14,183 nt of DNA from Elusimicrobiota bacterium (GTDB lineage Bacteria > CG03 > SLGR01 > PWQF01), in NCBI GenBank assembly GCA_003558145.1, contig PWMP01000169.1, positions 1 to 14,183 of the forward strand, read 5' to 3'. Positions within the stretch are counted from its first letter, which is position 1. Every line of letters starts with the position of its first letter. Both the position numbers and the translations under genes were made by a program. Shown here piece after piece: positions 5,211-12,746 of this stretch. The notes beneath the pieces are model-generated. The model was not told where the DNA came from, searched no databases, and saw only the letters and a program-made list of their open reading frames with translations.

Positions 5211-6734
5211 ATGATGAAAGAAATAGATCTTACAATACCCCCGGAGCATATTAATGACTCCTGTTATATAAAAAAACTTGTCCTTGAAAAGACAAAAAAA
5301 GAACCCGGTCACATAAAAATACTAAAAAGGTCTATAGATGCCAGGCACAAACCCGTATACCGCCTTAAAGTAGCCGTTTACGCGGGTCAGGAACCTGAAA
5401 AAGAAAAATTCCCGGCATTCAAAAACGTCTCTGTCGGCAAAAATGTTTTTATCGCCGGCGCCGGCCCGGCCGGGCTTTTTGCTGCACTGCGTCTGCTCCA
5501 AATGGGGATAAAGCCCGTAATATTTGAGAGGGGTAAGGACATTGACTCCAGAAAAAAAGACATAAAAGCCCTTGATTCTTCAAAAAAATTATTGAACCCA
5601 GACTCAAATTACTGTTTCGGAGAAGGCGGTGCCGGAACATTCAGCGACGGCAAGCTTTATACAAGAGCAGTAAAACGCGGCAAACCCCATCAGGTACTAT
5701 CCCTTCTGGTTCAGCATGGAGCTACTCCCGATATCCTCATAGACTCCAGGCCGCATATCGGCTCCGACGCTTTGCCGGGCGTTATAAAATCAATAAGAAA
5801 AACCATAATCACACACGGCGGACAGATAAACTTTAACTCACGTATAACTTCAGTAACCGTCAAAGAAGACAAAATGGTTTCAATAACTTTAAACGAAGAA
5901 GAACTGCTTCCCTGCACTGCACTTATTTTTGCAACCGGGCATTCCTCTGCCGGTACCTACAGGATGCTGCAGGAACAGGGAGTGGAGCTTGAGACTAAAC
6001 CTTTTGCGGTCGGAGTAAGAGTCGAACACAGTCAGCAGCTTATAAATTCCATACAGTATGGTTCATCGCCCAGGCCCGAAGGCCTGCCTCCCGCTTCTTA
6101 CGTACTCAAAAGTTCTTTCGGCGGCAGGGGGGTATATTCTTTTTGCATGTGTCCCGGCGGAATGATTATTCCTGCATCTACAGACAAGGGAGAACTGGTA
6201 TTAAACGGAATGTCTCCCTCAGGAAGAGATCTTCCTTTTGCTAATTCGGCAATAGTGGCTTCAGTATCCGAAAAGGATTTCGGAACAGGAGTTTTTGATG
6301 GTTTGAAGTTCCGGGAAAAAATTGAAAGAGAAGCCTTTAATGTAACAGGCAGCCTTATCGCTCCGGCACAGAGGCTGACTGATTTTGTAAGTGGGGAAAT
6401 TTCTAAAACCCTACCCTCCTGCTCTTATGTTCCGGGTGTAACAAGTTTTCCAATCGCTAAGTTATTCCCTCATTATGTTACAGAAGCGCTGATAAAAAGC
6501 TTTGAAGATTTCGGAAAAAAAATGAAAGGATTTCTAAGCAGTGAGGCGGCCGTCCTGGCTCCCGAGACCAGAACCAGTTCTCCTGTAAGGATTCCCCGAA
6601 GCAGAACCACCCTGATGCACCCCGGAGCAGAAGGGCTCTTTCCCTGCGGCGAGGGAGCCGGTTTTTCGGGAGGGATACTGTCTTCAGCCCTGGACGGTAT
6701 GAAGTGTGCCCAAGCCGCTCAAAATTTTATTTAA
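5211..6734 (+). CDS. FAD-dependent oxidoreductase of the COG2509 type
   Basis: This is a 507-residue flavoprotein of the conserved 'uncharacterised FAD-dependent dehydrogenase' family (COG2509), whose substrate is unknown. An N-terminal domain (residues 1-75, beginning KEIDLTIPPEHI) precedes the Rossmann dinucleotide-binding motif VFIAGAGPAGLFAALRLLQMG (residues 79-99), which ends in an acidic-arginine pair (FERG). FGEGGAGTFSDGKLYTR (136-152) is the second family signature. The C-terminus FPCGEGAGFSGGILSSALDG (near residue 480) closes the FAD site. No signal peptide or membrane segment is present, so it is cytoplasmic. Two ATGs are in tandem (5211 and 5214) with no clear Shine-Dalgarno; I keep the first. 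The gene closes the four-gene plus-strand run, and its stop is immediately followed by a convergent terminator. Confidence 0.92.
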   Translation: MMKEIDLTIPPEHINDSCYIKKLVLEKTKKEPGHIKILKRSIDARHKPVYRLKVAVYAGQEPEKEKFPAFKNVSVGKNVFIAGAGPAGLFAALRLLQMGIKPVIFERGKDIDSRKKDIKALDSSKKLLNPDSNYCFGEGGAGTFSDGKLYTRAVKRGKPHQVLSLLVQHGATPDILIDSRPHIGSDALPGVIKSIRKTIITHGGQINFNSRITSVTVKEDKMVSITLNEEELLPCTALIFATGHSSAGTYRMLQEQGVELETKPFAVGVRVEHSQQLINSIQYGSSPRPEGLPPASYVLKSSFGGRGVYSFCMCPGGMIIPASTDKGELVLNGMSPSGRDLPFANSAIVASVSEKDFGTGVFDGLKFREKIEREAFNVTGSLIAPAQRLTDFVSGEISKTLPSCSYVPGVTSFPIAKLFPHYVTEALIKSFEDFGKKMKGFLSSEAAVLAPETRTSSPVRIPRSRTTLMHPGAEGLFPCGEGAGFSGGILSSALDGMKCAQAAQNFI

Positions 6735-6740
6735 TAACCT

Positions 6741-6771
6741 AAAAAAACTAAAAACTCCGTAATGCGGGAGC
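6741..6771 (-). terminator. Intrinsic terminator for the minus-strand outer-membrane/DUF6868 pair
   Basis: Read on the minus strand, CTCC, an eight-base loop and GGAG are followed by TTTTTAGTTTTTTT. The stem is short (four pairs plus a possible G-T), but the T-tract is strong and it lies just beyond the DUF6868 stop. It also separates that transcript from the convergent flavoprotein gene. Confidence 0.45.
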
Positions 6772-6788
6772 AGCTTTCGCCTTTCATA

Positions 6789-7031
6789 CTATCCTACAAT
6801 CATCAGGGCAAGCCAGGGTATAAGACAAAATACAAATACTAGTATCTTGTATAAGCCTATAAACGAATAGAAAACCAGATCAAAAGCCTTCCTCTCCATG
6901 GGAAAAAATTTTCCGTGTATTTTATAAATAAAGTCTCCCATGGCAATATACATCACAAAAGAAAAAACAAGAAGCACTGCGTTCAGAATAGTGCACCACA
7001 TAAAAAACCGGGTCAATTCTGCTGTGTTCAT
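6789..7031 (-). CDS. DUF6868-family small membrane protein
   Basis: This 80-residue inner-membrane protein of unknown function matches the compact DUF6868 pattern: LTRFFMWCTILNAVLL near the N-terminus, a middle loop DFIYKIHGKFFPMERKAFD with conserved I-H and aromatic residues, and a C-terminal YSFIGLYKILVFVFCLIPWL. Hydrophobic spans at about residues 10-32 and 55-78 give two transmembrane helices. The ATG is preceded by AAGGAG seven bases upstream. It lies 25 bases downstream of the small outer-membrane protein gene on the same strand and is very likely cotranscribed with it. Confidence 0.85.
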   Translation of the reverse strand: MNTAELTRFFMWCTILNAVLLVFSFVMYIAMGDFIYKIHGKFFPMERKAFDLVFYSFIGLYKILVFVFCLIPWLALMIVG

Positions 7032-7056
7032 AATATTTCTCCTTTTTTATCCCCTA

Positions 7057-7539
7057 TTAAAACCTGCGTGTAACTCCTGCCCTGAAAATAGGGTTTCTCA
7101 CCGGGGAATTCTTATCGAGGGCAAGGTCATAAAGAATCATGGCGTAGGCCTGCGTCTTCGGGTCAAGGTTCTGCCTGTAGCCCGCTCCTACGGGAAAAGA
7201 TACGACCCATTTGCGGTCATCCTGATCCCTGGGGCTTCCTATATTTGTTAATTGAACTTCACCGTGAGCGAAGACATTTTTCAGTAATGTCATCTGCAGA
7301 TATGTCCTGGCACCGTAAGTGTACCTGACACGGTCATAACGATCCGTATATGAGTAAAAAGCCCCTAATCCCACATCCAGTATGTTGTAGCGGTAACCTA
7401 TAACCGGAGAAACTTCAGCGTAAAAACCCCTGTCATCCACATGTCCGCTTACAGACCCTCCGGTATAAACATAGCCGGCATGCACCCGCCCCACAGCAAA
7501 AACGCAACCAGCCATAAAAAGTAATGTAAGTTTTTTCAT
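7057..7539 (-). CDS. Small outer-membrane beta-barrel-like protein
   Basis: This 160-residue exported protein is of unrecognised family. A signal peptide spans residues 1-21 with likely cleavage after VHA. The MAGC sequence at residues 9-12 resembles a lipobox, but the preceding core is too short for a convincing lipoprotein signal. The mature protein alternates strands and turns rich in Tyr, Gly and Asp (GYRYNILDVGLGAFYSYTDR, TYGARTYLQMTLL, FPVGAGYR) and ends FRAGVTRRF, with the terminal aromatic expected for BAM-assembled barrels. Six to eight strands would fit the length. GGAGGTG sits five bases before the ATG, and a promoter candidate lies about 40-65 bases upstream. It leads an apparent two-gene operon with DUF6868. 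Confidence 0.75.
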   Translation of the reverse strand: MKKLTLLFMAGCVFAVGRVHAGYVYTGGSVSGHVDDRGFYAEVSPVIGYRYNILDVGLGAFYSYTDRYDRVRYTYGARTYLQMTLLKNVFAHGEVQLTNIGSPRDQDDRKWVVSFPVGAGYRQNLDPKTQAYAMILYDLALDKNSPVRNPIFRAGVTRRF

Positions 7540-7576
7540 AAAATCACCTCCGGTACAAAAAACAGATTCAGCTTAA

Positions 7577-7605
7577 ATATAATATATTTCCGCTGCGGCA
7601 CGCAA
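7577..7605 (-). promoter_or_regulatory. Candidate promoter for the outer-membrane/DUF6868 operon
   Basis: On the minus strand, TTGCGT (7605-7600) and TTATAT (7582-7577) are separated by 17 bases and point at the outer-membrane protein start at 7539. The implied leader is about 30 bases and includes the strong GGAGGTG site. The remaining bases up to the ABC permease stop (7606-7673) are AT-rich with no further feature that I can support. Confidence 0.4.
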
Positions 7606-7673
7606 GCATATCACAAATTTCTACGGAACTTATACATGTTGTTTTTCCTATTTTCAATGTTATTATATTTCAA

Positions 7674-8486
7674 TTATCCTTTGATCCCTCCTATGGAGAT
7701 TCCCTGTATCAGTTTTTTCTGTCCTATAAAGAATAATATGAATGTCGGAACGGTTATTATTACCACCGCCGCCATAAGACGCACGTAATCCGTGGCAAAC
7801 TGTTCCTGAAAGACGCTGAGACCCAACTGTACGTTTCTCATGTCCCTGGAGTGGGTGAATATAAGCCATCTGAATAAATCGTTCCACTCAGCTACAAAGG
7901 TGAATATAAAAAGCGTCCCGGCGGCAGGGAGAGCCTGCGGAAAAACTACTCTCCACAGCGTAGTCCACCTTGAAGCCCCGTCCACGGCGGCGGCTTCTTC
8001 CAGTTCCACGGGCACTTTTTTGAAAAACTGCCTGAAAAGATATATGCCGAATCCGTTCGCGAGCATAGGTATTATCATTCCGCGGTATGTGTTTATCCAT
8101 CCGAACCGTGAAAGCATTACAAAAAGAGGGACAATCAGCATATGATACGGGATTATAAGGGTGGCAAGAACCGACATAAAGACAACTTTTTTACCTTTGA
8201 ATTCCATGCGGGCCAGAGCGTAGCCGGCCAGGGCCGAGGTTAAAATCTGACCGAGAGTGACTGTTACGGCTACGGTAAACGAATTAAAGAACTGGCGAGG
8301 AAAGTTTGTTGCCTGCCAGGCCGATACATAGTTTTCCCAGTTAAACTGCCTTATTATCAGAGAATACTCGCTGAGCACTTCAAGCCGTCCTCTGAGTGAT
8401 GTAATTACGATCCATATAAACGGGAATATGAAAACAAGGCTGACTGCTGTGAGCAGTGTATGGGTGATAACGCGGGAAACTTTCAT
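7674..8486 (-). CDS. Carbohydrate ABC transporter inner-membrane permease (MalG/UgpE type)
   Basis: This is the second permease of a CUT1-type importer (270 residues). Six hydrophobic segments are visible, starting with residues 8-30. The cytoplasmic EAA loop ELEEAAAVDGASRWTTLWRV (161-180), which docks onto the ATPase, is intact, with the canonical EAA...G and a following FPQALP. The C-terminus IQGISIGGIKG is typical of MalG-like proteins, where 'GGVKG' contacts the ATPase. The start at 8486 directly abuts the stop of the other permease (8487), with GGGGAG about nine bases upstream. Substrate cannot be read from the sequence; sugars, oligosaccharides and polyols are all possible. It is the last gene of the cluster, and no clear terminator follows. 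Confidence 0.95.
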   Translation of the reverse strand: MKVSRVITHTLLTAVSLVFIFPFIWIVITSLRGRLEVLSEYSLIIRQFNWENYVSAWQATNFPRQFFNSFTVAVTVTLGQILTSALAGYALARMEFKGKKVVFMSVLATLIIPYHMLIVPLFVMLSRFGWINTYRGMIIPMLANGFGIYLFRQFFKKVPVELEEAAAVDGASRWTTLWRVVFPQALPAAGTLFIFTFVAEWNDLFRWLIFTHSRDMRNVQLGLSVFQEQFATDYVRLMAAVVIITVPTFILFFIGQKKLIQGISIGGIKG

Positions 8487-9347
8487 TTATTCTTTCTCCC
8501 CGAAAAAGCGAAGGTAGAACCAGGTTGCCGCCATGACTATAACAAACAGCACCATTGTAGCGGCAGCGGCCATCCCTATGTTAAACTCGGCAAAAGCCGT
8601 CTCGTATATGTGATAGACCAGCGTGGTGGTCGCTCTCATCGGCCCTCCTCTTGTCATAACGTAGATCTGATCAAAATCCCGGAATGCGAAAATAAGATTT
8701 ATCACAAGTATGAATGAAGTAGTGGGAAGAAGGTTGGGCCAGGTTATGTACCTGAATCTTTTTAGCCCGTTTGCACCGTCAATCATCGCCGCCTCGTAAA
8801 GATTGCGGGGAATTACCTGCAGTCCTGCAAAAAAGACAACCATATTGTACCCTATTCTCTGCCACAGTGTTACGATTATAACCGAGAGAAGCGCCGTATC
8901 CGGGTTGCCCAGCCAGTTTATCCTGGATATTCCCAGTCCTGCAAGAAGATGATTCAGTATCCCGCTTCGGTAGTCATATATCCACAACCATATTACTCCG
9001 CTTGCCGCAAGAGAAACTATTACGGGTATAAATATGGAACTCCTGTAGATAGAGAATATTTTAAGTTTTTCGTTAACCAGCGCGGCTATAGCCAGGGCTA
9101 CAGCCATTGATACGGGAATAACTCCGGCCGCGTAAATAGCCGTATTGCGGGCGGCTTGGAAAAAAACCGGATCCTTCAGCATTTCAATATAGTTCCGAAG
9201 GCCCGCAAACGAGTAAACTCCGGACATCATATCCCAGCGGAAAAAAGAAAGAATCAAAAGGAATATTACCGGTATTACTATAAAAAGAACCAGACAGAAT
9301 ACACCCGGAGAAAGATACAGGTAGGGTTCGAGAGGCTTATGCCTCAA
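8487..9347 (-). CDS. Carbohydrate ABC transporter inner-membrane permease (MalF/UgpA type)
   Basis: This is the first permease of the same CUT1-type importer (286 residues), with six transmembrane segments beginning at residues 12-35. It lacks the large periplasmic insertion of enterobacterial MalF, as most UgpA-like proteins do. The EAA loop reads LYEAAMIDGANGLKRFRYIT (183-202). It starts with TTG (9347-9345), which overlaps the TGA stop of the binding-protein gene. GGAGG lies seven bases upstream inside that gene, so translation is coupled. With its partner permease it should form the heterodimeric channel in the inner membrane. Confidence 0.95.
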   Translation of the reverse strand: MRHKPLEPYLYLSPGVFCLVLFIVIPVIFLLILSFFRWDMMSGVYSFAGLRNYIEMLKDPVFFQAARNTAIYAAGVIPVSMAVALAIAALVNEKLKIFSIYRSSIFIPVIVSLAASGVIWLWIYDYRSGILNHLLAGLGISRINWLGNPDTALLSVIIVTLWQRIGYNMVVFFAGLQVIPRNLYEAAMIDGANGLKRFRYITWPNLLPTTSFILVINLIFAFRDFDQIYVMTRGGPMRATTTLVYHIYETAFAEFNIGMAAAATMVLFVIVMAATWFYLRFFGEKE

Positions 9348-10606
9348 AGAAGATCCTCCGCCTCCTGTGCCGCTTTACGGAGCGCTTCACCGGGAGAAAC
9401 CCTTAGATACAGCGCGCTTTCAACTGCCCGCCCTATCCTGTCTGATATACGGGAATATTCTTTTACCGGGGGTCTCGACCTGCCAAAGTCCATTGAATCC
9501 ACAAAAGTTTTTATGAAAGGGTTTTCTTCAAGAAACTGCCGGTATTCCGCGGATTCGGCAGCCCGGCGGTTAACCGGCAGGTACCCTGTATTAATTGCCC
9601 ATTCTATCTGGAAATCTTCCGACATTATAAATTTTGCAAATTCCCAGGCGGCCGCTTCCTTTGTCGGCGTGGATTTAAATATATAGAGGTTCTCTCCTCC
9701 TATGTTGGTGGCCCGTGTTTTATCGCGCGGAAGAGGAAAAGAACCGTAGTTTACAGCGTCCTGCTGCTGCAGCACAGGGTAAATCCACGGGCCGTTAATC
9801 ATCATTGATACCCGGCCGGCGAGAAACGGGTCCAGTTTGTAGCCGGCGTTCCTTTCGGAAAGAACTGCGCATTCATACTTATGTACAAGGTCGCTCCAGT
9901 ACTGCAGGGCTCTTATTCCCGGCTCCCTGTCAAATCTGACCTCTGTCATTGTATCGTCCAGTATATCGCCGCCGGCCTGCCACAGGAAAGTCTGCCAGGT
10001 CCATACTGTCCATTCTTCTGTGCCCAGCGGAATCAGCATACCAAAGCGCTCTATCCGGTCGCTTTCGGCAGAATGTTCTGTAATGGTAATAGCTGCCTCA
10101 CGCAGATCTTCCCAGGTGCGGGGCAGCTCGGTTATTCCGGCTTCTTCAAAATGGTCCTTGTTGTAGTATACGGCAAGACAGTTTGTTTCAAAAGGCACGG
10201 TGTATATGATCCCGTTATAGCGGCCGGAGTCAAGTATCCCTTCATATATGAAGGAAGGGTCAAAACCGGTGTCTTTTTCTATAAATTTTTCTGCCGGAAC
10301 AAGTTTTCCGCTTTCGGCAATCCTGCCGGTATAGACGGGAGCGAACCAGAGAAGATCGGGCTGCCGGTCTGCGCTGAGAGCAGTCATTATGCGGGGCATG
10401 GCGCGGTCCTGCGCGCCTATATTTTCAAGTTCTATTTTTATATCAGGGTTTCTTTTTTCAAAGAGCCGGACCTTCTTCTCAAGGAGCCGGTTATTTTCAG
10501 GGCTTTCTATACCGTGCCAGAACCTCAGTACAACCCTGTCTGAAAGATCCCTGCCGCATCCTGATATAAAAAAAAGAAACAAGACTGCAAAAAGTTTTAC
10601 CATCAT
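9344..10606 (-). CDS. ABC transporter extracellular solute-binding lipoprotein (sugar type)
   Basis: This 420-residue lipoprotein would capture the solute for the two downstream permeases. The N-terminus MMVKLFAVLFLFFISGC ends in a lipobox (I14 S15 G16 C17), so C17 is lipidated. The next residues are G-R, not D, so Lol-dependent sorting to the outer membrane cannot be excluded. The body shows the family-1 extracellular binding-protein signature: VLRFWHG at the mature start, PDLLWFAPVYTGRIAESGKL, YNGIIYTVPFETNCLAVYYN, and a C-terminal 'WEFAKFIMSEDFQIEWAINTG' like block with GYLPV. Two ATGs are in tandem, with AGGAGG (10617-10612) five and eight bases upstream. A promoter candidate and TTAAC half-sites precede it. 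It overlaps the permease start by four bases. Confidence 0.95.
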   Translation of the reverse strand: MMVKLFAVLFLFFISGCGRDLSDRVVLRFWHGIESPENNRLLEKKVRLFEKRNPDIKIELENIGAQDRAMPRIMTALSADRQPDLLWFAPVYTGRIAESGKLVPAEKFIEKDTGFDPSFIYEGILDSGRYNGIIYTVPFETNCLAVYYNKDHFEEAGITELPRTWEDLREAAITITEHSAESDRIERFGMLIPLGTEEWTVWTWQTFLWQAGGDILDDTMTEVRFDREPGIRALQYWSDLVHKYECAVLSERNAGYKLDPFLAGRVSMMINGPWIYPVLQQQDAVNYGSFPLPRDKTRATNIGGENLYIFKSTPTKEAAAWEFAKFIMSEDFQIEWAINTGYLPVNRRAAESAEYRQFLEENPFIKTFVDSMDFGRSRPPVKEYSRISDRIGRAVESALYLRVSPGEALRKAAQEAEDLL

Positions 10607-10649
10607 GGAAACCTCCTATGGTATTCTTTAGCATTTTACTGTTAAAAAC

Positions 10650-10677
10650 ATATTAACTAATAATTTTTAAATATCAA
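10650..10677 (-). promoter_or_regulatory. Candidate promoter for the ABC importer operon
   Basis: On the minus strand, TTGATA (10677-10672) and TAATAT (10655-10650) are 16 bases apart and point at the binding-protein gene. The -10 hexamer overlaps the inverted GTTAA/TTAAC pair at 10641-10657, so a bound regulator would block it. Confidence 0.4.
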
Positions 10678-10712
10678 AATTAACCGTGAAATGTAACCCC
10701 AGAATTATTTAT

Positions 10713-10742
10713 TTGCTTTAACCTGATATTTTTTGCTATATA
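10713..10742 (+). promoter_or_regulatory. Candidate promoter for the flavodoxin-transporter operon
   Basis: TTGCTT (10713-10718) and TATATA (10737-10742) have an 18-base spacer. Transcription from about 10749 would give a leader of near 57 bases ending in a strong AAAGGAGG. A TTAAC half-site touches the -35 element and an inverted pair lies just downstream of the start. Confidence 0.45.
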
Positions 10743-10805
10743 AAGGCACCTCAGAGGTTAACTTTTTAACTTATTGTACAGGCGGAGTAGAAAAAGGAGG
10801 AAGGG

Positions 10806-11282
10806 ATGGCTAAAGTATTAATTGTTTATTTCTCAAAAACAGGCAATACCGGGAAAATGGCGGAATATGTACAACAGGGCGCCCGGGAAGCAGGCGCGGA
10901 AACGGAACTTAAAGACATAAATGACACATCACCGGAAGATTTGCTTAACGCCGACGGGATAATAATGGGGTCGCCTACTTATTACGGGCTTCCCAGCAAC
11001 GAGATAAAAGAGCTTATTGATGAAAGCGTGAAGTTTCACGGCAAGCTGGAAGGAAAGGTTGGCGGAGCTTTTTCTTCTGCCGCGAATACCGGAGGAGGCA
11101 ACGAAACGACAATAATGGCTATAATACAGGCTTTGCTGATTCACGGTATGGTTGTAGCAGGAACCTCCAAAGGAGACCATTACGGGCCGGTATCTATAGG
11201 GTCTCCGGATGAAAGAGTAAAATCCCAATGCATATCTCTGGGTAAAAGGGTTGCTCTGCTGGCGGAAAAATTAACTTGCTGA
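10806..11282 (+). CDS. Flavodoxin-family / WrbA-like FMN protein
   Basis: This 158-residue cytoplasmic FMN-binding protein most resembles the WrbA-like NAD(P)H:quinone oxidoreductase branch rather than electron-transfer flavodoxins. The phosphate-binding loop is SKTGNT (residues 10-15) after the first strand KVLIVYF. The isoalloxazine-contacting loop is GSPTYYG (55-61). SSAANTGGGNETT (90-102) followed by HGMVVAG (113-119) matches the WrbA pattern 'GGGqETT...HGM.v.G'. AAAGGAGG lies about six bases before the ATG. The stop codon overlaps the start of the membrane transporter by seven bases, so the two are translated together. A role in quinone reduction or redox protection is plausible but not shown. 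Confidence 0.9.
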   Translation: MAKVLIVYFSKTGNTGKMAEYVQQGAREAGAETELKDINDTSPEDLLNADGIIMGSPTYYGLPSNEIKELIDESVKFHGKLEGKVGGAFSSAANTGGGNETTIMAIIQALLIHGMVVAGTSKGDHYGPVSIGSPDERVKSQCISLGKRVALLAEKLTC

Positions 11283-12166
11283 AACTTCTTTTTAACCGGA
11301 ATTTTATTTTTTCAGCAAGCGTATTAATAGGCCTTGCCGCCGGTGATGTTATGGGAAAATTTTCATTCCTTAACATGCCGATCCTTATGCTTATAATGAC
11401 TATTTCTCTTACGGAAACGGATTTTTCAGCCTTCAGGGATCTAAAAAAAGCAGCCAGGCCTTTCGCCGCAGGCATTTTGCTTAATTATCTTATGATATTT
11501 TTTGCCGTACTGGCTGTCGGGAAACTGTTTTCCCTGGGAGAAGCCGTATGGGCGGGACTTGTTTTGGCCGCCGCAACGCCCCCGGGCCTGGCAATAGTTC
11601 CTTTTGCGGCGATTTTAGGCGGCAACCTTTTTTATGCGTCCACTGCCACCCTTTCGGCTTTTCTTGCCACTCTTTTCCTTATGCCGTGGCTGACAGCAAT
11701 CTTTACCGGCAGCAAAGCGGTAAGTTTTGCATCTATATTCAACCTTCTGATACTGCTTGTTATTATACCGCTGGGGCTTGGAATAATATTCAGGCGGATT
11801 GGACTTGCTGATATCGCAAAGAAAATACACGGGCCCGCCGTAAACCTGGGATTTGGAATAATTTTCACCATTATTTTCGGGATAAACAGGGGGTTCCTTG
11901 TTACGGATCCGGATTATATAATTAAGCTTCTTGTAATTTTTACCATAGTTATATTCGGCATTGCATACGGAATGAAATACATTCTAAGGAATAAAAACAT
12001 CAGCCGGGAGAATAAAATAAGCATTATTATAGTATCGACCGTTAAAAACTCGGTATTCGGCGCCACCGCAGGACTTGCCCTGCTGGGCCCCGAAGGGGCT
12101 TTGCCGGGAACCGTGATGTCTTTTGTTACTTTAGTTTACCTGATTTTTATTGATAAGATCGTTTGA
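11276..12166 (+). CDS. Bile acid:sodium symporter (BASS/SBF) family transporter
   Basis: This 296-residue polytopic inner-membrane protein has about nine or ten hydrophobic spans. Two family signatures are visible. AAATPPGLAIVPFAAILGGN (residues 98-117) corresponds to the first unwound helix crossover with its Pro-Gly pair and GG-N. STVKNSVFGATAGLALLG (near 251-268) corresponds to the second crossover with the conserved N-S/G-GA. Family members move organic anions such as bile acids, pantoate or 2-oxoacids with sodium. The substrate here is unknown. Translation would start at TTG (11276), inside the end of the flavodoxin-like gene, implying tight coupling and perhaps a related substrate or redox role. 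No metalloid-resistance gene lies nearby to suggest an arsenite function. Confidence 0.85.
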   Translation: MLKLLFNRNFIFSASVLIGLAAGDVMGKFSFLNMPILMLIMTISLTETDFSAFRDLKKAARPFAAGILLNYLMIFFAVLAVGKLFSLGEAVWAGLVLAAATPPGLAIVPFAAILGGNLFYASTATLSAFLATLFLMPWLTAIFTGSKAVSFASIFNLLILLVIIPLGLGIIFRRIGLADIAKKIHGPAVNLGFGIIFTIIFGINRGFLVTDPDYIIKLLVIFTIVIFGIAYGMKYILRNKNISRENKISIIIVSTVKNSVFGATAGLALLGPEGALPGTVMSFVTLVYLIFIDKIV

Positions 12167-12194
12167 ATAAAAATAAATTAATCCCCAAAAGATT

Positions 12195-12219
12195 GTCATA
12201 TGACCACATTATATGGTCA
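12195..12219. other. Dyad-symmetric element between convergent genes
   Basis: GTCATATGAC (12195-12204) is a perfect ten-base palindrome. It overlaps an inverted repeat TGACCA (12201-12206), seven bases, TGGTCA (12214-12219). The element sits between the stops of the transporter and the SlyD-like gene, where a bidirectional terminator is expected. However, no strong T-tract follows on either strand, so it could equally be a protein-binding site. The rest of the 67-base gap is AT-rich filler. Confidence 0.3.
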
Positions 12220-12233
12220 CACAGAACAATAAA

Positions 12234-12665
12234 TTATCCTTCGTTTATTTCTATAACTTTAACATTGAAGAACAAATTCTGTCCGGCAAGCGGGTGATTG
12301 AAGTCAATTTTTATATCCTCTTCTTCTACTCCCACAACTTTGACCGGCATTACCTGTCCTGAAGGATTCTGAGTCTGAAGCATCATTCCTTCTTCAGGTT
12401 CCAAACCTTCGGGGAGCTGTGAACGCGATACTGATTTTACCAGCTCTTCGTTTCTTGAACCGTATGCATTATCAGAGTCTATTGTGAATTCTTTTTCCTC
12501 GCCTACTTCCATACCCAATACCGCATGGTCAAATCCCGGGATAACCTGGCCCGTACCGGCGGTGAATTCCAGGGGCTTATCTTCCTGTGATTTGTCAAAG
12601 ACCTGCCCGCTTTCAAGTTTTCCTTCATACCGGATTTTAACCTTTTTTCCTTTTTCTACAACCAT
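12234..12665 (-). CDS. slyD: SlyD-like FKBP-type peptidyl-prolyl cis-trans isomerase
   Basis: This is a 143-residue cytoplasmic prolyl isomerase and folding helper. The FKBP part is split by the insert-in-flap chaperone domain, as in SlyD. VRYEGKLESGQVFD-like residues are at 9-24 (here KIRYEG and FD), the hallmark GTGQVIPGFDHAVLGM is at 37-52, and AYG is at 67-69. The insert domain spans about 71-118, and the FKBP strand DFNHPLAGQNLFF is at 121-133. The histidine/cysteine-rich metal-binding tail of enterobacterial SlyD is missing, so nickel delivery to hydrogenase is not implied. AAGGAGG lies four bases before the ATG. The upstream 130 bases hold a GGGTC-A-GACCC dyad. Confidence 0.93.
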   Translation of the reverse strand: MVVEKGKKVKIRYEGKLESGQVFDKSQEDKPLEFTAGTGQVIPGFDHAVLGMEVGEEKEFTIDSDNAYGSRNEELVKSVSRSQLPEGLEPEEGMMLQTQNPSGQVMPVKVVGVEEEDIKIDFNHPLAGQNLFFNVKVIEINEG

Positions 12666-12746
12666 TTTTCCTCCTTGAGCTGGTATCTTCTTTCTTCTTA
12701 AAACTGTAAGAAACTAACAAATATGCAGTTATAATGCAAATTTTTG

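Larger units (their letters stand above)
10641..10770. repeat. Cluster of GTTAA/TTAAC half-sites between divergent operons
   Basis: Six half-sites fall in 130 bases: GTTAA at 10641-10645 and TTAAC at 10653-10657 (an inverted pair with a 7-base gap); TTAAC at 10680-10684; TTAAC at 10718-10722; and GTTAA at 10757-10761 with TTAAC at 10766-10770 (an inverted pair with a 4-base gap). The first pair covers the -10 of the ABC-importer promoter candidate. The last pair lies just after the probable transcription start of the flavodoxin operon. This arrangement looks like an operator set for a shared regulator, but the region is AT-rich and no cognate regulator is seen. Confidence 0.4.

Noticed and set aside
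7057..7539. Lipoprotein signal (MAGC at residues 9-12)
   Set aside because: The hydrophobic stretch before the cysteine is too short; a normal signal peptide cleaved after VHA fits better.
9881..10543. 220-residue plus-strand open frame
   Set aside because: Antisense shadow of the solute-binding lipoprotein gene; cysteine-rich, featureless translation.
11276..12166. Arsenite (ACR3-type) exporter
   Set aside because: ACR3 shares the same superfamily, but no arsenic regulator or reductase lies nearby, and I do not see an ACR3-type cysteine in the GLAIVPFA region.
12234..12665. Nickel-handling SlyD role
   Set aside because: The His/Cys-rich C-terminal metal-binding tail is absent and no hydrogenase genes are in the window.
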